This document shows positions 34,393 through 43,480 of a DNA stretch of 64,000 nucleotides, one piece after another. This DNA is from Ignavibacteria bacterium (GTDB taxonomy: Bacteria > Bacteroidota > Ignavibacteria > Tepidaquicellales > Tepidaquicellaceae): contig DATAJP010000002.1 of assembly GCA_036262055.1 (NCBI GenBank), positions 640,177 to 704,176 on the forward strand, written 5' to 3'. Made by a program: the position numbers and the translations under genes. Every line of letters starts with the position of its first letter. Position 1 is the first letter of the stretch. The notes under the pieces were generated by a model. The model saw only the letters and a program-made list of their open reading frames with translations, was not told the origin of the DNA and did no database searches.

Positions 34393-34444
34393 GTACGACA
34401 GGCAGGAATGCCTGTCGGGACAGACAAGAATGTCTGTTCTACCT
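34393..34444. repeat. Tandem-hairpin repeat, family A (copy 2)
   Basis: GTACGACAGGC...GCCTGTC, then GGGACAGACAAGAATGTCTGT. It is the reverse complement of the copies at 9615 and 51221. Between uppP and cysS. Confidence 0.85.
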
Positions 34445-34460
34445 AGTATAAAATATAAAA

Positions 34461-35867
34461 ATGAAATTATATCTTCATAACACATTAACTCGCTCGACTG
34501 ATGAGTTTATTCCGATTGAGCCGGGAAAAGCAAAAATGTATTGCTGCGGACCGACTGTGTATAATTATCAGCATATCGGGAACCTGCGCACGTATTTGTT
34601 CGAAGATATTTTAAAGAGAGTTTTGGTTTATAACGGTTATGAAGTTACTCACGTGATGAACATTACCGACGTCGGGCATCTTGTTTCTGATGAAGATGAG
34701 GGTGAAGATAAAATGGAGCTTGGCGCAGCGCGTGAAGGGAAAACTGTCTGGCAGATTGCGGAGTATTATACCGATATTTTTAAAAAAGATTTAGAACGGA
34801 TGAACATTCTTGCTCCGGATATTTACAGCAAGGCGACCGATTACATAAAAGAGCAGATCGAGATGATTCAATGTCTCGAGAAAAAAGGTTTTACATATAT
34901 AACGAGCGATGGAGTTTATTATGATACGGCAAAGTTTCCTGATTACGGCGCAATGGCGCGTCTCGACATAAAAAATCTCCGCGCAGGCGAGCGTGTAGAG
35001 TTTTCTGCCGAGAAAAGAAACCCAACCGATTTTTCTTTGTGGAAGTTTTCACCGAAAGACCAGCAAAGAGCAATGGAGTGGGAATCCCCATGGGGAAAGG
35101 GTTTCCCGGGATGGCATATCGAGTGTTCGGCTATGAGTGTGAAATTTTTAGGAAATCATTTTGATATTCATTGCGGAGGAATTGACCATATTCCCGTTCA
35201 CCATACGAATGAAATTGCGCAGGCGGAAGCATGCACAGGCGAAAAGTTTGTGAACTACTGGCTGCATGGTGAATTTTTGAATATGGGTGATGAGAAAATG
35301 TCGAAGTCGAAAGGAGAATTTTTGACCATAGATGTTTTGAATCAAAAAGGATACACGGCGATTCATTACAGATACTTTTTGTTAAATGCACATTATAGAA
35401 CGAAGCTAAAATTTTCTTTTGAAGGGCTTGACTCTGCAAAAAGTGGGTATGAAAATCTGAAAGGAAAAATTTTAAGATTAAAACAGGCAGCATCGGATAA
35501 AACTGAAAGCTCCGAAAAGACTTCTGAAGTTGTTAGGTTGTTTAATGAAAAGATTAATGACGACATGAATATTCCCGAAGCGCTTGCATTGCTCTGGATG
35601 ACATTAAAAAATGAAAAGCTTTCAGATAATGAAAAACTTTTTCTTGTTTATGAATTTGATAAAGTTCTTGGGTTAGGATTTAAAGATTTGAAGGAAGAAA
35701 AGGAGGAACTTGATGTCCCTCCCGGAATTATTGAGCTTGCTGAAAAAAGAATCGAAGCAAAAAAATCAAAAGATTTCAAGCTTGCCGATGATTTGCGTGA
35801 GCAAATCAAACAGGCAGGTTACGAAATCATCGACAAAAAGAACGAATACGAATTTAAAAAATTATAA
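34461..35867 (+). CDS. cysS: Cysteinyl-tRNA synthetase
   Basis: 468 residues, class I synthetase. 'YCCGPTVYNYQHIGNLRTYL' holds the zinc Cys and the HIGH motif, 'WHIECSAMS' and 'DIHCGGIDHIPVHHTNEIAQAEA' supply further zinc ligands, and 'KMSKSKGE' is the KMSKS loop. The C-terminal helical domain ends with 'RIEAKKSKDFKLADDLREQI'. Between a family A repeat and a convergent secreted-protein gene. Confidence 0.97.
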   Translation: MKLYLHNTLTRSTDEFIPIEPGKAKMYCCGPTVYNYQHIGNLRTYLFEDILKRVLVYNGYEVTHVMNITDVGHLVSDEDEGEDKMELGAAREGKTVWQIAEYYTDIFKKDLERMNILAPDIYSKATDYIKEQIEMIQCLEKKGFTYITSDGVYYDTAKFPDYGAMARLDIKNLRAGERVEFSAEKRNPTDFSLWKFSPKDQQRAMEWESPWGKGFPGWHIECSAMSVKFLGNHFDIHCGGIDHIPVHHTNEIAQAEACTGEKFVNYWLHGEFLNMGDEKMSKSKGEFLTIDVLNQKGYTAIHYRYFLLNAHYRTKLKFSFEGLDSAKSGYENLKGKILRLKQAASDKTESSEKTSEVVRLFNEKINDDMNIPEALALLWMTLKNEKLSDNEKLFLVYEFDKVLGLGFKDLKEEKEELDVPPGIIELAEKRIEAKKSKDFKLADDLREQIKQAGYEIIDKKNEYEFKKL

Positions 35868-35882
35868 CCCGCCCGAGATTTT

Positions 35883-36362
35883 TTATCTTAGTCTTTTAGA
35901 AACCGGACACTCCATTGCTTTATAAACATTATTCATTTTGGAAGACCATGCTTCATTCTGTTGCGATGGGAACGTTTTTATTTGCGGCGGCTGGTCATAA
36001 TTTGGATTTGTATTCATTATCGTAATCTTAAGCGTATAAGACGGACCTCCGATTTTTTGCGATGTTGTTTCCATATCGCTTGGGTTTACAGTTATTAAGT
36101 CATAATTTTTAATGTAATTATTTAGTTTATTGAAACATTTAGGACCGAGTGTGAAAGAAAATGAAGTGTCTTTTCCCGCGCCTGTTCTTGTGAACATTGC
36201 GCTCCTGTCATTGTTTATTGTAACTGTCCACCTGTACTGATACTCAGGCGAAACAGGTCCGGAGTAATAACTCAACTCGGCAACTGTCCATACCCATTTA
36301 TCCTGGGCAAAGCCCGGCACTGTAAAAGCAAACACAAAAAATAATAAGAATAGTTTTTTCAT
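35883..36362 (-). CDS. Secreted hypothetical protein
   Basis: 159 residues. A signal peptide (about 1-19, ending 'PGFAQD') precedes a single domain with alternating polar and hydrophobic residues ('YRWTVTINNDRSAMFTRTG', 'YTLKITIMNTNPNY'), suggesting a beta-sheet periplasmic or surface protein. It has two Cys (in 'GPKCFNK' and 'AMECPV') that could pair. Family not recognised. Divergent from the UPF0173 gene. Confidence 0.7.
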   Translation of the reverse strand: MKKLFLLFFVFAFTVPGFAQDKWVWTVAELSYYSGPVSPEYQYRWTVTINNDRSAMFTRTGAGKDTSFSFTLGPKCFNKLNNYIKNYDLITVNPSDMETTSQKIGGPSYTLKITIMNTNPNYDQPPQIKTFPSQQNEAWSSKMNNVYKAMECPVSKRLR

Positions 36363-36495
36363 ATTTTTCTATTTTTTCTATTGAGGTTGTTTTTGAGATT
36401 AATTGCACTAAATTCAATTAATTAATTTAATAATTCAATGTATTTTTCATTTAATTAAATTCGAAAATAGGGTATTTTGTTTCAAAAGCAGCAGG

Positions 36496-37170
36496 ATGAA
36501 AATCACGTATCACGGTCATTCATGTATTCAGATAAATTCAGGCAAAGATTCCATAATAATTGATCCGTTTATTACAGGAAACCCTGCAGCAAAGGTTAAG
36601 GCAAAAGATATTGAATGTAATTATATAATTCTCACACACGGGCACGCAGACCATTTTGGTGATACAATAGAAATCTCGGGTGAAAATGATGCAACAATAA
36701 TTGCTACTGCCGAGATTGCATATTATTGTGACAGGATGCACAGGAAAACTCACGCAATGAACCTGGGTGGATGCTATGAATTTTCATTCGGAACAATAAA
36801 ACTTACTCTTGCTCATCATTCATCTTCATTGCCCGATGGAAGCTATGCGGGCGAGCCGGCAGGCGCGATTGTTAACATTGACGGTAAAACTATTTATCAC
36901 GCAGGAGACACTGCTTTGTTTTATGATATGAAGTTGATTGGTGAATTAAATAAAATTGACTATGCTTTTCTGCCGATTGGAGATAATTTTACAATGGGAC
37001 CTGATGAAGCGGTAAAAGCTGCTGAGTTTATTAATGCAAACACCATCATACCAATACATTATAATACATTTGATGTAATAAAACAGGATGCACAGAATTT
37101 CAAAAGAAAAATCGAAGCGATTGGAAAAAAATGTATTGTTATGAATCCTGAAGATTCTTTTGAAGTTTAA
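36496..37170 (+). CDS. Metal-dependent hydrolase, UPF0173 / UlaG-like
   Basis: 224 residues, metallo-beta-lactamase fold. '[10 protein letters not shown]' and '[14 protein letters not shown]' (HxHxDH metal site), '[10 protein letters not shown]' and '[11 protein letters not shown]' follow the family order. Substrate uncertain; relatives include lactonases and phosphodiesterases. It ends just before parA (16 bases to the parA ATG). Confidence 0.92.
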   Translation: MKITYHGHSCIQINSGKDSIIIDPFITGNPAAKVKAKDIECNYIILTHGHADHFGDTIEISGENDATIIATAEIAYYCDRMHRKTHAMNLGGCYEFSFGTIKLTLAHHSSSLPDGSYAGEPAGAIVNIDGKTIYHAGDTALFYDMKLIGELNKIDYAFLPIGDNFTMGPDEAVKAAEFINANTIIPIHYNTFDVIKQDAQNFKRKIEAIGKKCIVMNPEDSFEV

Positions 37171-37186
37171 CGGCCAAGCAAATTTA

Positions 37187-38032
37187 ATGACAAAAATAAT
37201 TTCCATATCAAATCAGAAAGGCGGAGTCGGAAAAACCACAACCGCAATAAATCTTTCTGCATCTGTTGCAAGCTTAGGCATAAAGGTTTTGTTAATCGAT
37301 GCCGACCCGCAGGCAAATGCGACCACGGGTTTAGGTATTGAAGCAAAAGATGACGGCAAGACGATTTATGAAGTTCTGATTTCAAACCAGTCAATCGAAA
37401 ACTCGATTAAGAACACACAAATTGAAAATCTCGATATCATTTCATCGAGCATAAACCTTGTTGCGGCAGAGCTTGAGCTTGTGGAAATTATCTCGCGTGA
37501 AAGAGTTTTGAAAAATAAACTGCAATCTTTTATTGCAAACGCTTCTGCTGATAAGAAATATGATTTTATAATCATCGATTGTCCGCCGTCTCTTGGGTTG
37601 ATTACGCTCAATGCTTTGACTGCGGCAAATTCAATTTTGATTCCTGTTCAATGCGAGTATTATGCGCTTGAGGGATTGTCTCAATTATTGAATACAATTA
37701 AGAATGTTAAAAACACTTTTAATCCGGAGTTAAGCATCGAGGGATATTTGCTTACGATGTTTGATTCCCGCTTGCGTCTTGCAAATCAGGTTGAAGCAGA
37801 GCTAAGAAAATATTTTGATGATAAAGTTTTCAGAGCTAAGATTGCAAGAAACGTAAAAATTGGTGAAGCACCAAGCTTCGGCAAACCGCTTATTAAATAT
37901 GATGCGGAATCGGTCGGGGCAAAAAATTATATGTCGCTTGCAAAAGAATTTTTAATTAAAAACGGTTTATCTTCATACATTAAAGAAGAAAATCCTGCTG
38001 TAGAAGAGCAGCAAGAACAACAGGAAGGATAA
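37187..38032 (+). CDS. parA: Chromosome-partitioning ATPase ParA (Soj)
   Basis: 281 residues from the ATG at 37187, which fits the usual '[23 protein letters not shown]' start better than the TTG at 37160. The deviant Walker A (KGGVGKTT), '[16 protein letters not shown]', '[18 protein letters not shown]' and '[16 protein letters not shown]' are diagnostic. Together with ParB and parS it segregates the origin region. It is separated from parB by a repeat. Confidence 0.96.
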   Translation: MTKIISISNQKGGVGKTTTAINLSASVASLGIKVLLIDADPQANATTGLGIEAKDDGKTIYEVLISNQSIENSIKNTQIENLDIISSSINLVAAELELVEIISRERVLKNKLQSFIANASADKKYDFIIIDCPPSLGLITLNALTAANSILIPVQCEYYALEGLSQLLNTIKNVKNTFNPELSIEGYLLTMFDSRLRLANQVEAELRKYFDDKVFRAKIARNVKIGEAPSFGKPLIKYDAESVGAKNYMSLAKEFLIKNGLSSYIKEENPAVEEQQEQQEG

Positions 38033-38036
38033 TTTT

Positions 38037-38112
38037 TTTTAAACACATAAACACTAAAGCAAAAAAAAAAATTATAATTAAACTTTGTGTTTTTGTGATT
38101 TTGTGTTAAACA
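38037..38112. repeat. TTTTTGTG-type repeat between parA and parB
   Basis: 'AACACATAAACACTAAAGC' on the left, 'AACTTTGTGTTTTTGTGATT' and 'TTGTGTTAAAC' on the right; an imperfect inverted repeat related to 5806-5888. It lies in the gap between the two partition genes. Confidence 0.55.
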
Positions 38113-38124
38113 AATAACAAAATT

Positions 38125-39018
38125 ATGGATACCAAAAACGACAGGTTAGGGAAAGGGCTCTCGGCAATTTTCGGAGAGAAGAATGTTGACGTGAGCGCAA
38201 TTGAAAATGCAAGTAAAAAAGATTCACTTGAAATCGAGATTGAAAAAATTGATTTAAACCCATATCAGCCGAGAGAAGAATTTACCGATTCTGAAATTAA
38301 CGAGCTCAAAGAATCGATTAAAAACTACGGGCTTCTGAATCCGATTACAGTTAAAACTTCGGTTGAAAATAAAGACAGATATATTCTTGTTGCCGGTGAG
38401 AGGCGACTCAGGGCGTGCAAGCTTTTGGGAGAGAGAACAATTAAGGCGAATCTTCTTACCAAAGAGGACATCAGCGCGCTTGAAATGACCGTGATGGCAA
38501 TAATCGAAAATATTCAAAGAGCTGACTTAAATGCAATAGAGCTTTCAAATGCATATCAAACATTAATGGACAGCTACGGCTTGACGCAGGAGCAGCTTGC
38601 GGAGAAAGTTTCAAAACAGAGAAGCACGGTTGCAAACATTCTGCGTCTTCAGAAGCTTCCGTCTGAAATAAAAGTATCCCTCAGAAAAAATGAAATCTCG
38701 GAAGCTCACGCAAGAATTTTATTGAGGGTTGAGAATAAAGAACACCAGCTTGAGCTATGGAAAAAAGTTGTTATAGAAAAAGTTCCTGTGAGAAAGCTGG
38801 AAGAAATGACAAAAGGAAACCTGCGTGAAAAGAAAAAACGAGCAGTCATAAGCCCGTTATGGAATCCTTCGACTGAGCGTCTTGAAGACAAGCTTAGGAA
38901 ATTCTTTGGAACACGGGTTAAAATAAATCAGAAATCGAAAGACTCGGGTGAAATTGTTATCGAGTATTATTCAAACGATGACCTCGACAGAATCTTAGAA
39001 AAATGTGACGCGACATAA
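38125..39018 (+). CDS. parB: Chromosome-partitioning protein ParB
   Basis: 297 residues. It binds parS sites and spreads with CTP. 'RLGKGLSAIFGE' is the N-terminal ParA-contact region; 'IEKIDLNPYQPREEF', 'YILVAGERRLRACKLLG' and 'VMAIIENIQRADLNAIE' (CTP-binding GERRxRA and ENIQR boxes) and the helix-turn-helix 'YGLTQEQLAEKVSKQRSTVANILRL' follow. The dimer domain ends 'DLDRILEKC'. I did not find a clear parS (TGTTTCACGTGAAACA) in the window. Confidence 0.96.
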   Translation: MDTKNDRLGKGLSAIFGEKNVDVSAIENASKKDSLEIEIEKIDLNPYQPREEFTDSEINELKESIKNYGLLNPITVKTSVENKDRYILVAGERRLRACKLLGERTIKANLLTKEDISALEMTVMAIIENIQRADLNAIELSNAYQTLMDSYGLTQEQLAEKVSKQRSTVANILRLQKLPSEIKVSLRKNEISEAHARILLRVENKEHQLELWKKVVIEKVPVRKLEEMTKGNLREKKKRAVISPLWNPSTERLEDKLRKFFGTRVKINQKSKDSGEIVIEYYSNDDLDRILEKCDAT

Positions 39019-39402
39019 ATGAAAACAAAACTTGTATCTAAAAAAATAGCGCCTGCAATTGGACCTTATTCCCAGGCAATAAAATACAGCGACCTTATTT
39101 ATACATCAGGGCAGATAGCAATGGATGCTGAAGGGAAAGTGCTGGGTCCCGACATTGAAATACAGACAAGAAAAGTTTTACAAAACTTATCAAGCCTGCT
39201 TGAAGACCATGATTCATCACTTGAGAACGCAGTCAAGGTTACGGTTTATCTTACCGATATGAATAACTTCGCTAAGATGAACGGAGTTTATAATGAATTT
39301 TTCGGAACGTCACTTCCTGCACGCTCAACTGTGGAAGTTTCAAGATTGCCGAAAGATGTGTTAGTGGAGATGGATGTGATAGCCCACGTGAACAAAAAAT
39401 AA
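39019..39402 (+). CDS. RidA-family enamine/imine deaminase
   Basis: 127 residues, begins directly after the parB stop. 'IAPAIGPYSQAIKYSDLIYTSGQIAMD' and 'NAVKVTVYLTDMNNFAKMNGVYNEFFG' plus 'RSTVEVSRLPKDVLVEMDVIA' (the conserved Arg) are the RidA pattern. RidA hydrolyses reactive 2-aminoacrylate-type imines. Linked to parB by position only. Confidence 0.95.
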   Translation: MKTKLVSKKIAPAIGPYSQAIKYSDLIYTSGQIAMDAEGKVLGPDIEIQTRKVLQNLSSLLEDHDSSLENAVKVTVYLTDMNNFAKMNGVYNEFFGTSLPARSTVEVSRLPKDVLVEMDVIAHVNKK

Positions 39403-39418
39403 CTAGCAGAAATAAAAA

Positions 39419-39449
39419 AACTAATGTCTCTTTTGAAACATTAGTTTTA
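39419..39449. terminator. Bidirectional terminator between ridA and rpsT
   Basis: AACTAATGT (39419-39427) pairs with ACATTAGTT (39438-39446), flanked by an A-run on the left and TTTTA on the right, so it can serve both converging genes. Confidence 0.8.
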
Positions 39450-39496
39450 TTGAAATAAACTTTGTGTCTTTTCGCCTTTGAAGCAAATAAAAAATC

Positions 39497-39754
39497 TTAT
39501 CCGAGCTTGTTAACTTTCTTGGTAAGCTTTGATTTTGTGTTGGCAGCTTTGTTTTTATGAATGATGCCTTTTGCAGCAGCTCTGTCGAGCAGCTTTGTAG
39601 TTTTCTTCAGCTCATCCGAACCTTTTGCTTTATCTTTTGCATCAACTACATTTTTTACAGCTCTCTTTAATAAAGCTTTATACTTCTTGTTTCTCTCGGT
39701 TCTTTTTACCGTCTGTCTTGCTCTTTTCTGAGCTGATTTATGTCTTAATGGCAT
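39497..39754 (-). CDS. rpsT: 30S ribosomal protein S20
   Basis: 85 residues, very basic and all-helical. 'PLRHKSAQKRARQTVKRTERNKKYKALLKRAVKN' and 'LLDRAAAKGIIHKNKAANTKSKLTKKV' match S20 closely. Binds 16S rRNA in the small subunit. Single gene. Confidence 0.95.
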   Translation of the reverse strand: MPLRHKSAQKRARQTVKRTERNKKYKALLKRAVKNVVDAKDKAKGSDELKKTTKLLDRAAAKGIIHKNKAANTKSKLTKKVNKLG

Positions 39755-39859
39755 ACTATAAAATTTAAATAAACAACAAATTACGCATTTTCACCCGTAA
39801 TTTCAATGTCTGAAATGAGGGTTAATAGATTGAATTTGTTAAAAATCTGCTATTTTTAC

Positions 39860-40282
39860 TTATTTCCAGTTTATCAGGATTATGCTGCAGATAAATATAC
39901 CAACGAACATATGAGAAAAATCAATTAAAAATGATTTTAAAGATTTTCCTTCCCAGTTATAATTTATCATTATGGTTGCGGCTGAAATTCCGACTCCCGC
40001 AAGAAGCGCTAAATGAAATGCACCGCTAAGCGTTTGCAGGTTCAGATATTTTATAATGACAGCCAATGCAAGAGCAATTAAAGTATTTGCAAAAAGAGAT
40101 ATAAGCATTTTTTTGACCATCTCGCCTTTGCCTGGTTCGTTGAATTTCAAACCTAACTTCTCTAATTCTGCTGCCCACATTTTTCCGAACAGCTGTGAGT
40201 ACCAGAGGAAACCGAGAAAAAAGAATGCAATACCTGAAACGATGATTGCCAAATAATTTAAGCCCATGAAAAATTGCATCAT
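39860..40282 (-). CDS. DUF1761 membrane protein
   Basis: 140 residues with four helices. 'FFFLGFLWYSQLFGKMWAAELEKLG' is the DUF1761 signature. Function unknown. First of a run of small minus-strand membrane protein genes. Confidence 0.85.
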   Translation of the reverse strand: MMQFFMGLNYLAIIVSGIAFFFLGFLWYSQLFGKMWAAELEKLGLKFNEPGKGEMVKKMLISLFANTLIALALAVIIKYLNLQTLSGAFHLALLAGVGISAATIMINYNWEGKSLKSFLIDFSHMFVGIFICSIILINWK

Positions 40283-40363
40283 ATGTTTTGGTTTAGTTTA
40301 GTAAAAATAAACAAAATGAATTTAAAACCAAAAACTATCCGGTAAAAACGCTAAAAAGAGATA

Positions 40364-40900
40364 TTATATTCGTGCCTGAGCAACAGTATTTGCCTTTAGA
40401 AATATTCCCAGAATTAACGCAACAATTACCCCTATAACGAATATTCCTAAGAAACAAAATATTCCCGCCATCACAGGATTTGCCATCCATCTTAAATCTT
40501 CCCTCATTTTACGCTCTTCGGCAATTCCTTCGGGCGATACTCCTTTTTCTTGTAAACTTTGAATTTCCATTTCTCCGTATTTATCATATAAGCCGGGGTT
40601 CAAAGCAGTATAAACAGTTTCTCCTATTCCGATAAATACGGAGACTATTAATGCTACCATAAGTCCTGTTTTGACTACAGACATATAAGTTGAATTATTA
40701 GGGTCTTTCCTGAGTGATTTCATTGCGAAGAATATTGCAATTATAAGAGTTATAATGCGGAGGTATCCGAAGACTTCCATTACTGTCATTTTTCCAGGTG
40801 TCATCGTATTAACATCTCCAAATATCAAATAAAAAATGAAAGAGTAAAAAATTATGATTGCACTTGCAATCAATCCAAAAGTCAAAGCTGTTTTTTTCAT
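40364..40900 (-). CDS. DUF4199 membrane protein, paralogue 1
   Basis: 178 residues with four helices. Shares with the next gene the N-terminus 'MKK.ALTFGLI' and the layout helix-'FGD'-helix, a central polar segment and 'DLRWMANPVMAGIFCFLGIFVIGVIVALI'. DUF4199 is a Bacteroidota family of unknown function. The two arose by tandem duplication and are 25 bases apart. Confidence 0.85.
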   Translation of the reverse strand: MKKTALTFGLIASAIIIFYSFIFYLIFGDVNTMTPGKMTVMEVFGYLRIITLIIAIFFAMKSLRKDPNNSTYMSVVKTGLMVALIVSVFIGIGETVYTALNPGLYDKYGEMEIQSLQEKGVSPEGIAEERKMREDLRWMANPVMAGIFCFLGIFVIGVIVALILGIFLKANTVAQARI

Positions 40901-40925
40901 ATCTTTAAATTTTTAATTATAATAA

Positions 40926-41477
40926 TTATGCCTGAGCCATACTAACTTTATTCTTCGGTCTCAGAAATATTCCGAAAATGAATGCAATTACTGCGCCTAT
41001 CACAAATGATTCGAAGAAATAAAATACACCGCTGCCTATCGGGTTTTGCATCCATTTAAAATCTTCCATTGACTGCCTGAGGTCGGTAATTTCCTGTGCG
41101 GAGGCTCCGCCGGCTTCAAGTTTCCTTACCATCAAATCACCATACTGATTGAAAAACTCAGGATTTATGGATATATAAATGAACTCTCCGATTCCCACAA
41201 ACAATGCAACAATAAATGAGACCATAAGTCCCACTTTTACAATGCTCATATACTTCATCGATTGTCCGGATTCACTCCACTCTTTTTTCTGAGCTCTCAT
41301 TGCGAAAAAGATTGCAAGTATCAGTATCAGATAATTGAGATAGCCCATTACTTCGAGAATACCGAGCTTATCTAAAGGCATGTTTCCGAAATCCCCAAAA
41401 GTCATAAAAAGAATTGCAGAATAAATGATAACTAATACGCCTCCGATTAAACCGAATGTTAAAGCTGCTTTTTTCAT
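40926..41477 (-). CDS. DUF4199 membrane protein, paralogue 2
   Basis: 183 residues, same four-helix layout as its neighbour ('MKKAALTFGLIGG', 'DFKWMQNPIGSGVFYFFESFVIGAVIAFIFGIFL'). Lies after a family B repeat that separates it from the LuxR-type gene. Function unknown. Confidence 0.85.
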   Translation of the reverse strand: MKKAALTFGLIGGVLVIIYSAILFMTFGDFGNMPLDKLGILEVMGYLNYLILILAIFFAMRAQKKEWSESGQSMKYMSIVKVGLMVSFIVALFVGIGEFIYISINPEFFNQYGDLMVRKLEAGGASAQEITDLRQSMEDFKWMQNPIGSGVFYFFESFVIGAVIAFIFGIFLRPKNKVSMAQA

Positions 41478-41609
41478 ATTTTATAATTTAAATTTTAAAC
41501 TATACAAAAATAGCATATCAGACTGCCCTTGCGCATCACACTTTAGTATAATTTTTTGTAATACTTTGGTATAATTTTAAGAATTTTATGAAAATTCATA
41601 AATATTGAA

Positions 41610-41663
41610 ACACACGCCGTCTCCGATTTCATCGGAGCCACCCCTCTCATAGAGGGGATTTTA
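41610..41663. repeat. Tandem-hairpin repeat, family B (copy 4)
   Basis: CACACGCCGT, CTCCGATttcATCGGAG, then CCCCTCTCatAGAGGGG. It ends exactly at the stop codon of the LuxR-type gene. Confidence 0.8.
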
Positions 41664-42098
41664 TTAAGCGGTTATTCCCAGTTCCTTTGCTTTTGAAATT
41701 GCCTGGGTTCTGCGGCTGACGCCGAGCTTGCTGTATATATTATTAAGATGTTTTTTGACGGTGTTTTCGGAAACAAAGAGCTTATCTGCGATTTCTTTAT
41801 TTGAATAGCCCTTTATAATGCAAACGAGGATTTCATTTTCGCGGTCAGTCAGGATATCATTTTCAGCAATATTGATGGCTGGCTCTTTCTCTATATATTG
41901 AATTTCAGTTTTTACAACTGTTTTTCGCCGGGCAAGCTTTATCCCAACTAAAGCGCCTATTCCCAAAAAAATAATTCCGATTATAGTTATATAAGTCTTT
42001 GTAGAAATTTCACCCATGAAAAACGAGTTTTCAAAATAGTGAAGAGCAATAATAAGAAGGGCAGTTAAGAACGATATGAAGAAAACTTTCTTATACAC
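41664..42098 (-). CDS. Membrane-anchored LuxR-type HTH regulator
   Basis: 144 residues. Two predicted membrane helices (about 5-22 and 35-56) precede a basic linker and a LuxR/GerE helix-turn-helix (about 80-144): 'LTDRENEILVCIIKGYSNKEIADKLFVSENTVKKHLNNIYSKLGVSRRTQAI' style, read in parts. There is no receiver or sensor domain. The DNA-binding domain is therefore tethered to the inner membrane. It is adjacent to the DUF4199 pair, which it may regulate. Confidence 0.88.
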   Translation of the reverse strand: MYKKVFFISFLTALLIIALHYFENSFFMGEISTKTYITIIGIIFLGIGALVGIKLARRKTVVKTEIQYIEKEPAINIAENDILTDRENEILVCIIKGYSNKEIADKLFVSENTVKKHLNNIYSKLGVSRRTQAISKAKELGITA

Positions 42099-42113
42099 TT
42101 AATTCAAACTTTG

Positions 42114-42698
42114 TCAAACTTTATCCAGCCATCTGAATTTTTCTCCGGCAGGTTTAATTCTTTTTCCTTCAAATTTTTCATCGGAGTAACCAAGATATAA
42201 AAACCCTAAAAATATATCATTCTCATCAAGTCCGAAATATTCTTTCATCTGCGGTTTGTACGTCATCCCGCCTGAACCCCAATAAACAGCAAGACCATAA
42301 GCAGTTGCGGTGAGCCAGATATTCTGAACGGCGCAGGCAGTTGCTTCGATTTCTTCAATTTCGGGGATGTTTGGTTTGCTTCCGCGCTTCATACCTATTG
42401 CAATCATGTGGGAAACCATATTTCCATTATTATAAATCTTTTCATAACTCGCTTCTTTAAAATTTTCAGCCGGTGTGTAAGTTTTATACATCTCAGCATG
42501 CAACCGGCAAAACTTTACGACATTTTCACCGCTTATGACAGTTAAATACCAGGGTTCAGTGTGTCCATGCGTCGGTGCCCAGTCTGCCATTGATAAAAGA
42601 TTTTTTATTATTTCATCAGGGATTTTTTTACCGTTCATCTTTGCAGGTTTAGTCGTTCTGCGGTTCTTAATTATATTTTCGATTTCTTCGGAAGTCAT
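42114..42698 (-). CDS. Nitroreductase-family flavoprotein
   Basis: 194 residues. 'IENIIKNRRTTKPAKMNGKKI' (FMN-phosphate Arg residues), 'LLSMADWAPTHGHTEPWYLTVI' and 'YGLAVYWGSGGMTY' fit the nitroreductase (YdjA-like) family. It uses NAD(P)H to reduce nitro compounds or quinones. 15 bases upstream of the LuxR-type gene on the same strand. Confidence 0.9.
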   Translation of the reverse strand: MTSEEIENIIKNRRTTKPAKMNGKKIPDEIIKNLLSMADWAPTHGHTEPWYLTVISGENVVKFCRLHAEMYKTYTPAENFKEASYEKIYNNGNMVSHMIAIGMKRGSKPNIPEIEEIEATACAVQNIWLTATAYGLAVYWGSGGMTYKPQMKEYFGLDENDIFLGFLYLGYSDEKFEGKRIKPAGEKFRWLDKV

Positions 42699-42725
42699 TA
42701 AAAAGTAGTTTTAATATTTTTAAGG

Positions 42726-43400
42726 TTATGTATGCAAATTTTTATAATTTTCTTTCATTCGTTTTTTTTCTACAAAACGATAGAATGGGAATAAAATCGG
42801 CATTATATAAAGAACCGAAATACTCATTCTTAAATTCCAGAATGAAATAATTATCGAAACAACAAATAAAAGGCAAGCCACAAGATTCATATAAAAACCT
42901 TTTCTGATTAAATCAGGCGTAAGTTCTTTTACGATAAGGTTGGGATTTATTTTTGTTATATAATGCCAATGCCAGATAAGAACCAAACTTATAAGAAGAT
43001 TATTTATTAAGTACAGCTGAAGCGGTATCTGATTAGAATTATAAGTCATTAAAAAAGCTGTTGTAGCGGGAATCAAAGCGACAAATAAAAGAAAAATTAT
43101 ATTGATATATAAAAGTCCGCGTGTTGCAAATTGAATGAAAGTAAACTGTGCCTGATGCCGCATCCAATAAATTCCAAGAACCAAAAAACTGATAAAATAT
43201 TTTTCAAGCGCCGGTAAAGACTCAAGAAGTCCGTTAATAAGCTCTTGATGTGTCGGATTCGAAGGAAACTGGTCGGGAAATTTGAGACTCAAAACCATGA
43301 GCGTCATAGCAATTGCAAAAACGCCGTCACTAAGCGCCTCGATGCGTGAAATCTTTAATTTATCCGTAAATTCAATGTTTTTGGTACGTTTTTCTTCCAA
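42726..43400 (-). CDS. TMEM175-family (DUF1211) potassium channel-like protein
   Basis: 224 residues with six helices. The signature 'RIEALSDGVFAIAMTLMVL' on the first helix is diagnostic of the TMEM175 family of K+-permeable channels that lack a GYG filter. 'FLVLGIYWMRHQAQF' is the next conserved helix. Only one repeat of helices is present, as in bacterial members that work as tetramers. Confidence 0.92.
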   Translation of the reverse strand: MEEKRTKNIEFTDKLKISRIEALSDGVFAIAMTLMVLSLKFPDQFPSNPTHQELINGLLESLPALEKYFISFLVLGIYWMRHQAQFTFIQFATRGLLYINIIFLLFVALIPATTAFLMTYNSNQIPLQLYLINNLLISLVLIWHWHYITKINPNLIVKELTPDLIRKGFYMNLVACLLFVVSIIISFWNLRMSISVLYIMPILFPFYRFVEKKRMKENYKNLHT

Positions 43401-43480
43401 ATATGCCGCTTTATGAGATTAGTTTTGAATAGTTCAAATTAATGGATTTAAAACGAAATTTCAATTTTTTAAATTGTTTA

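Noticed and set aside
37160-37186. TTG start of parA at 37160
   Set aside because: It overlaps the preceding gene and adds nine residues before the conserved N-terminus; the ATG at 37187 fits the family.
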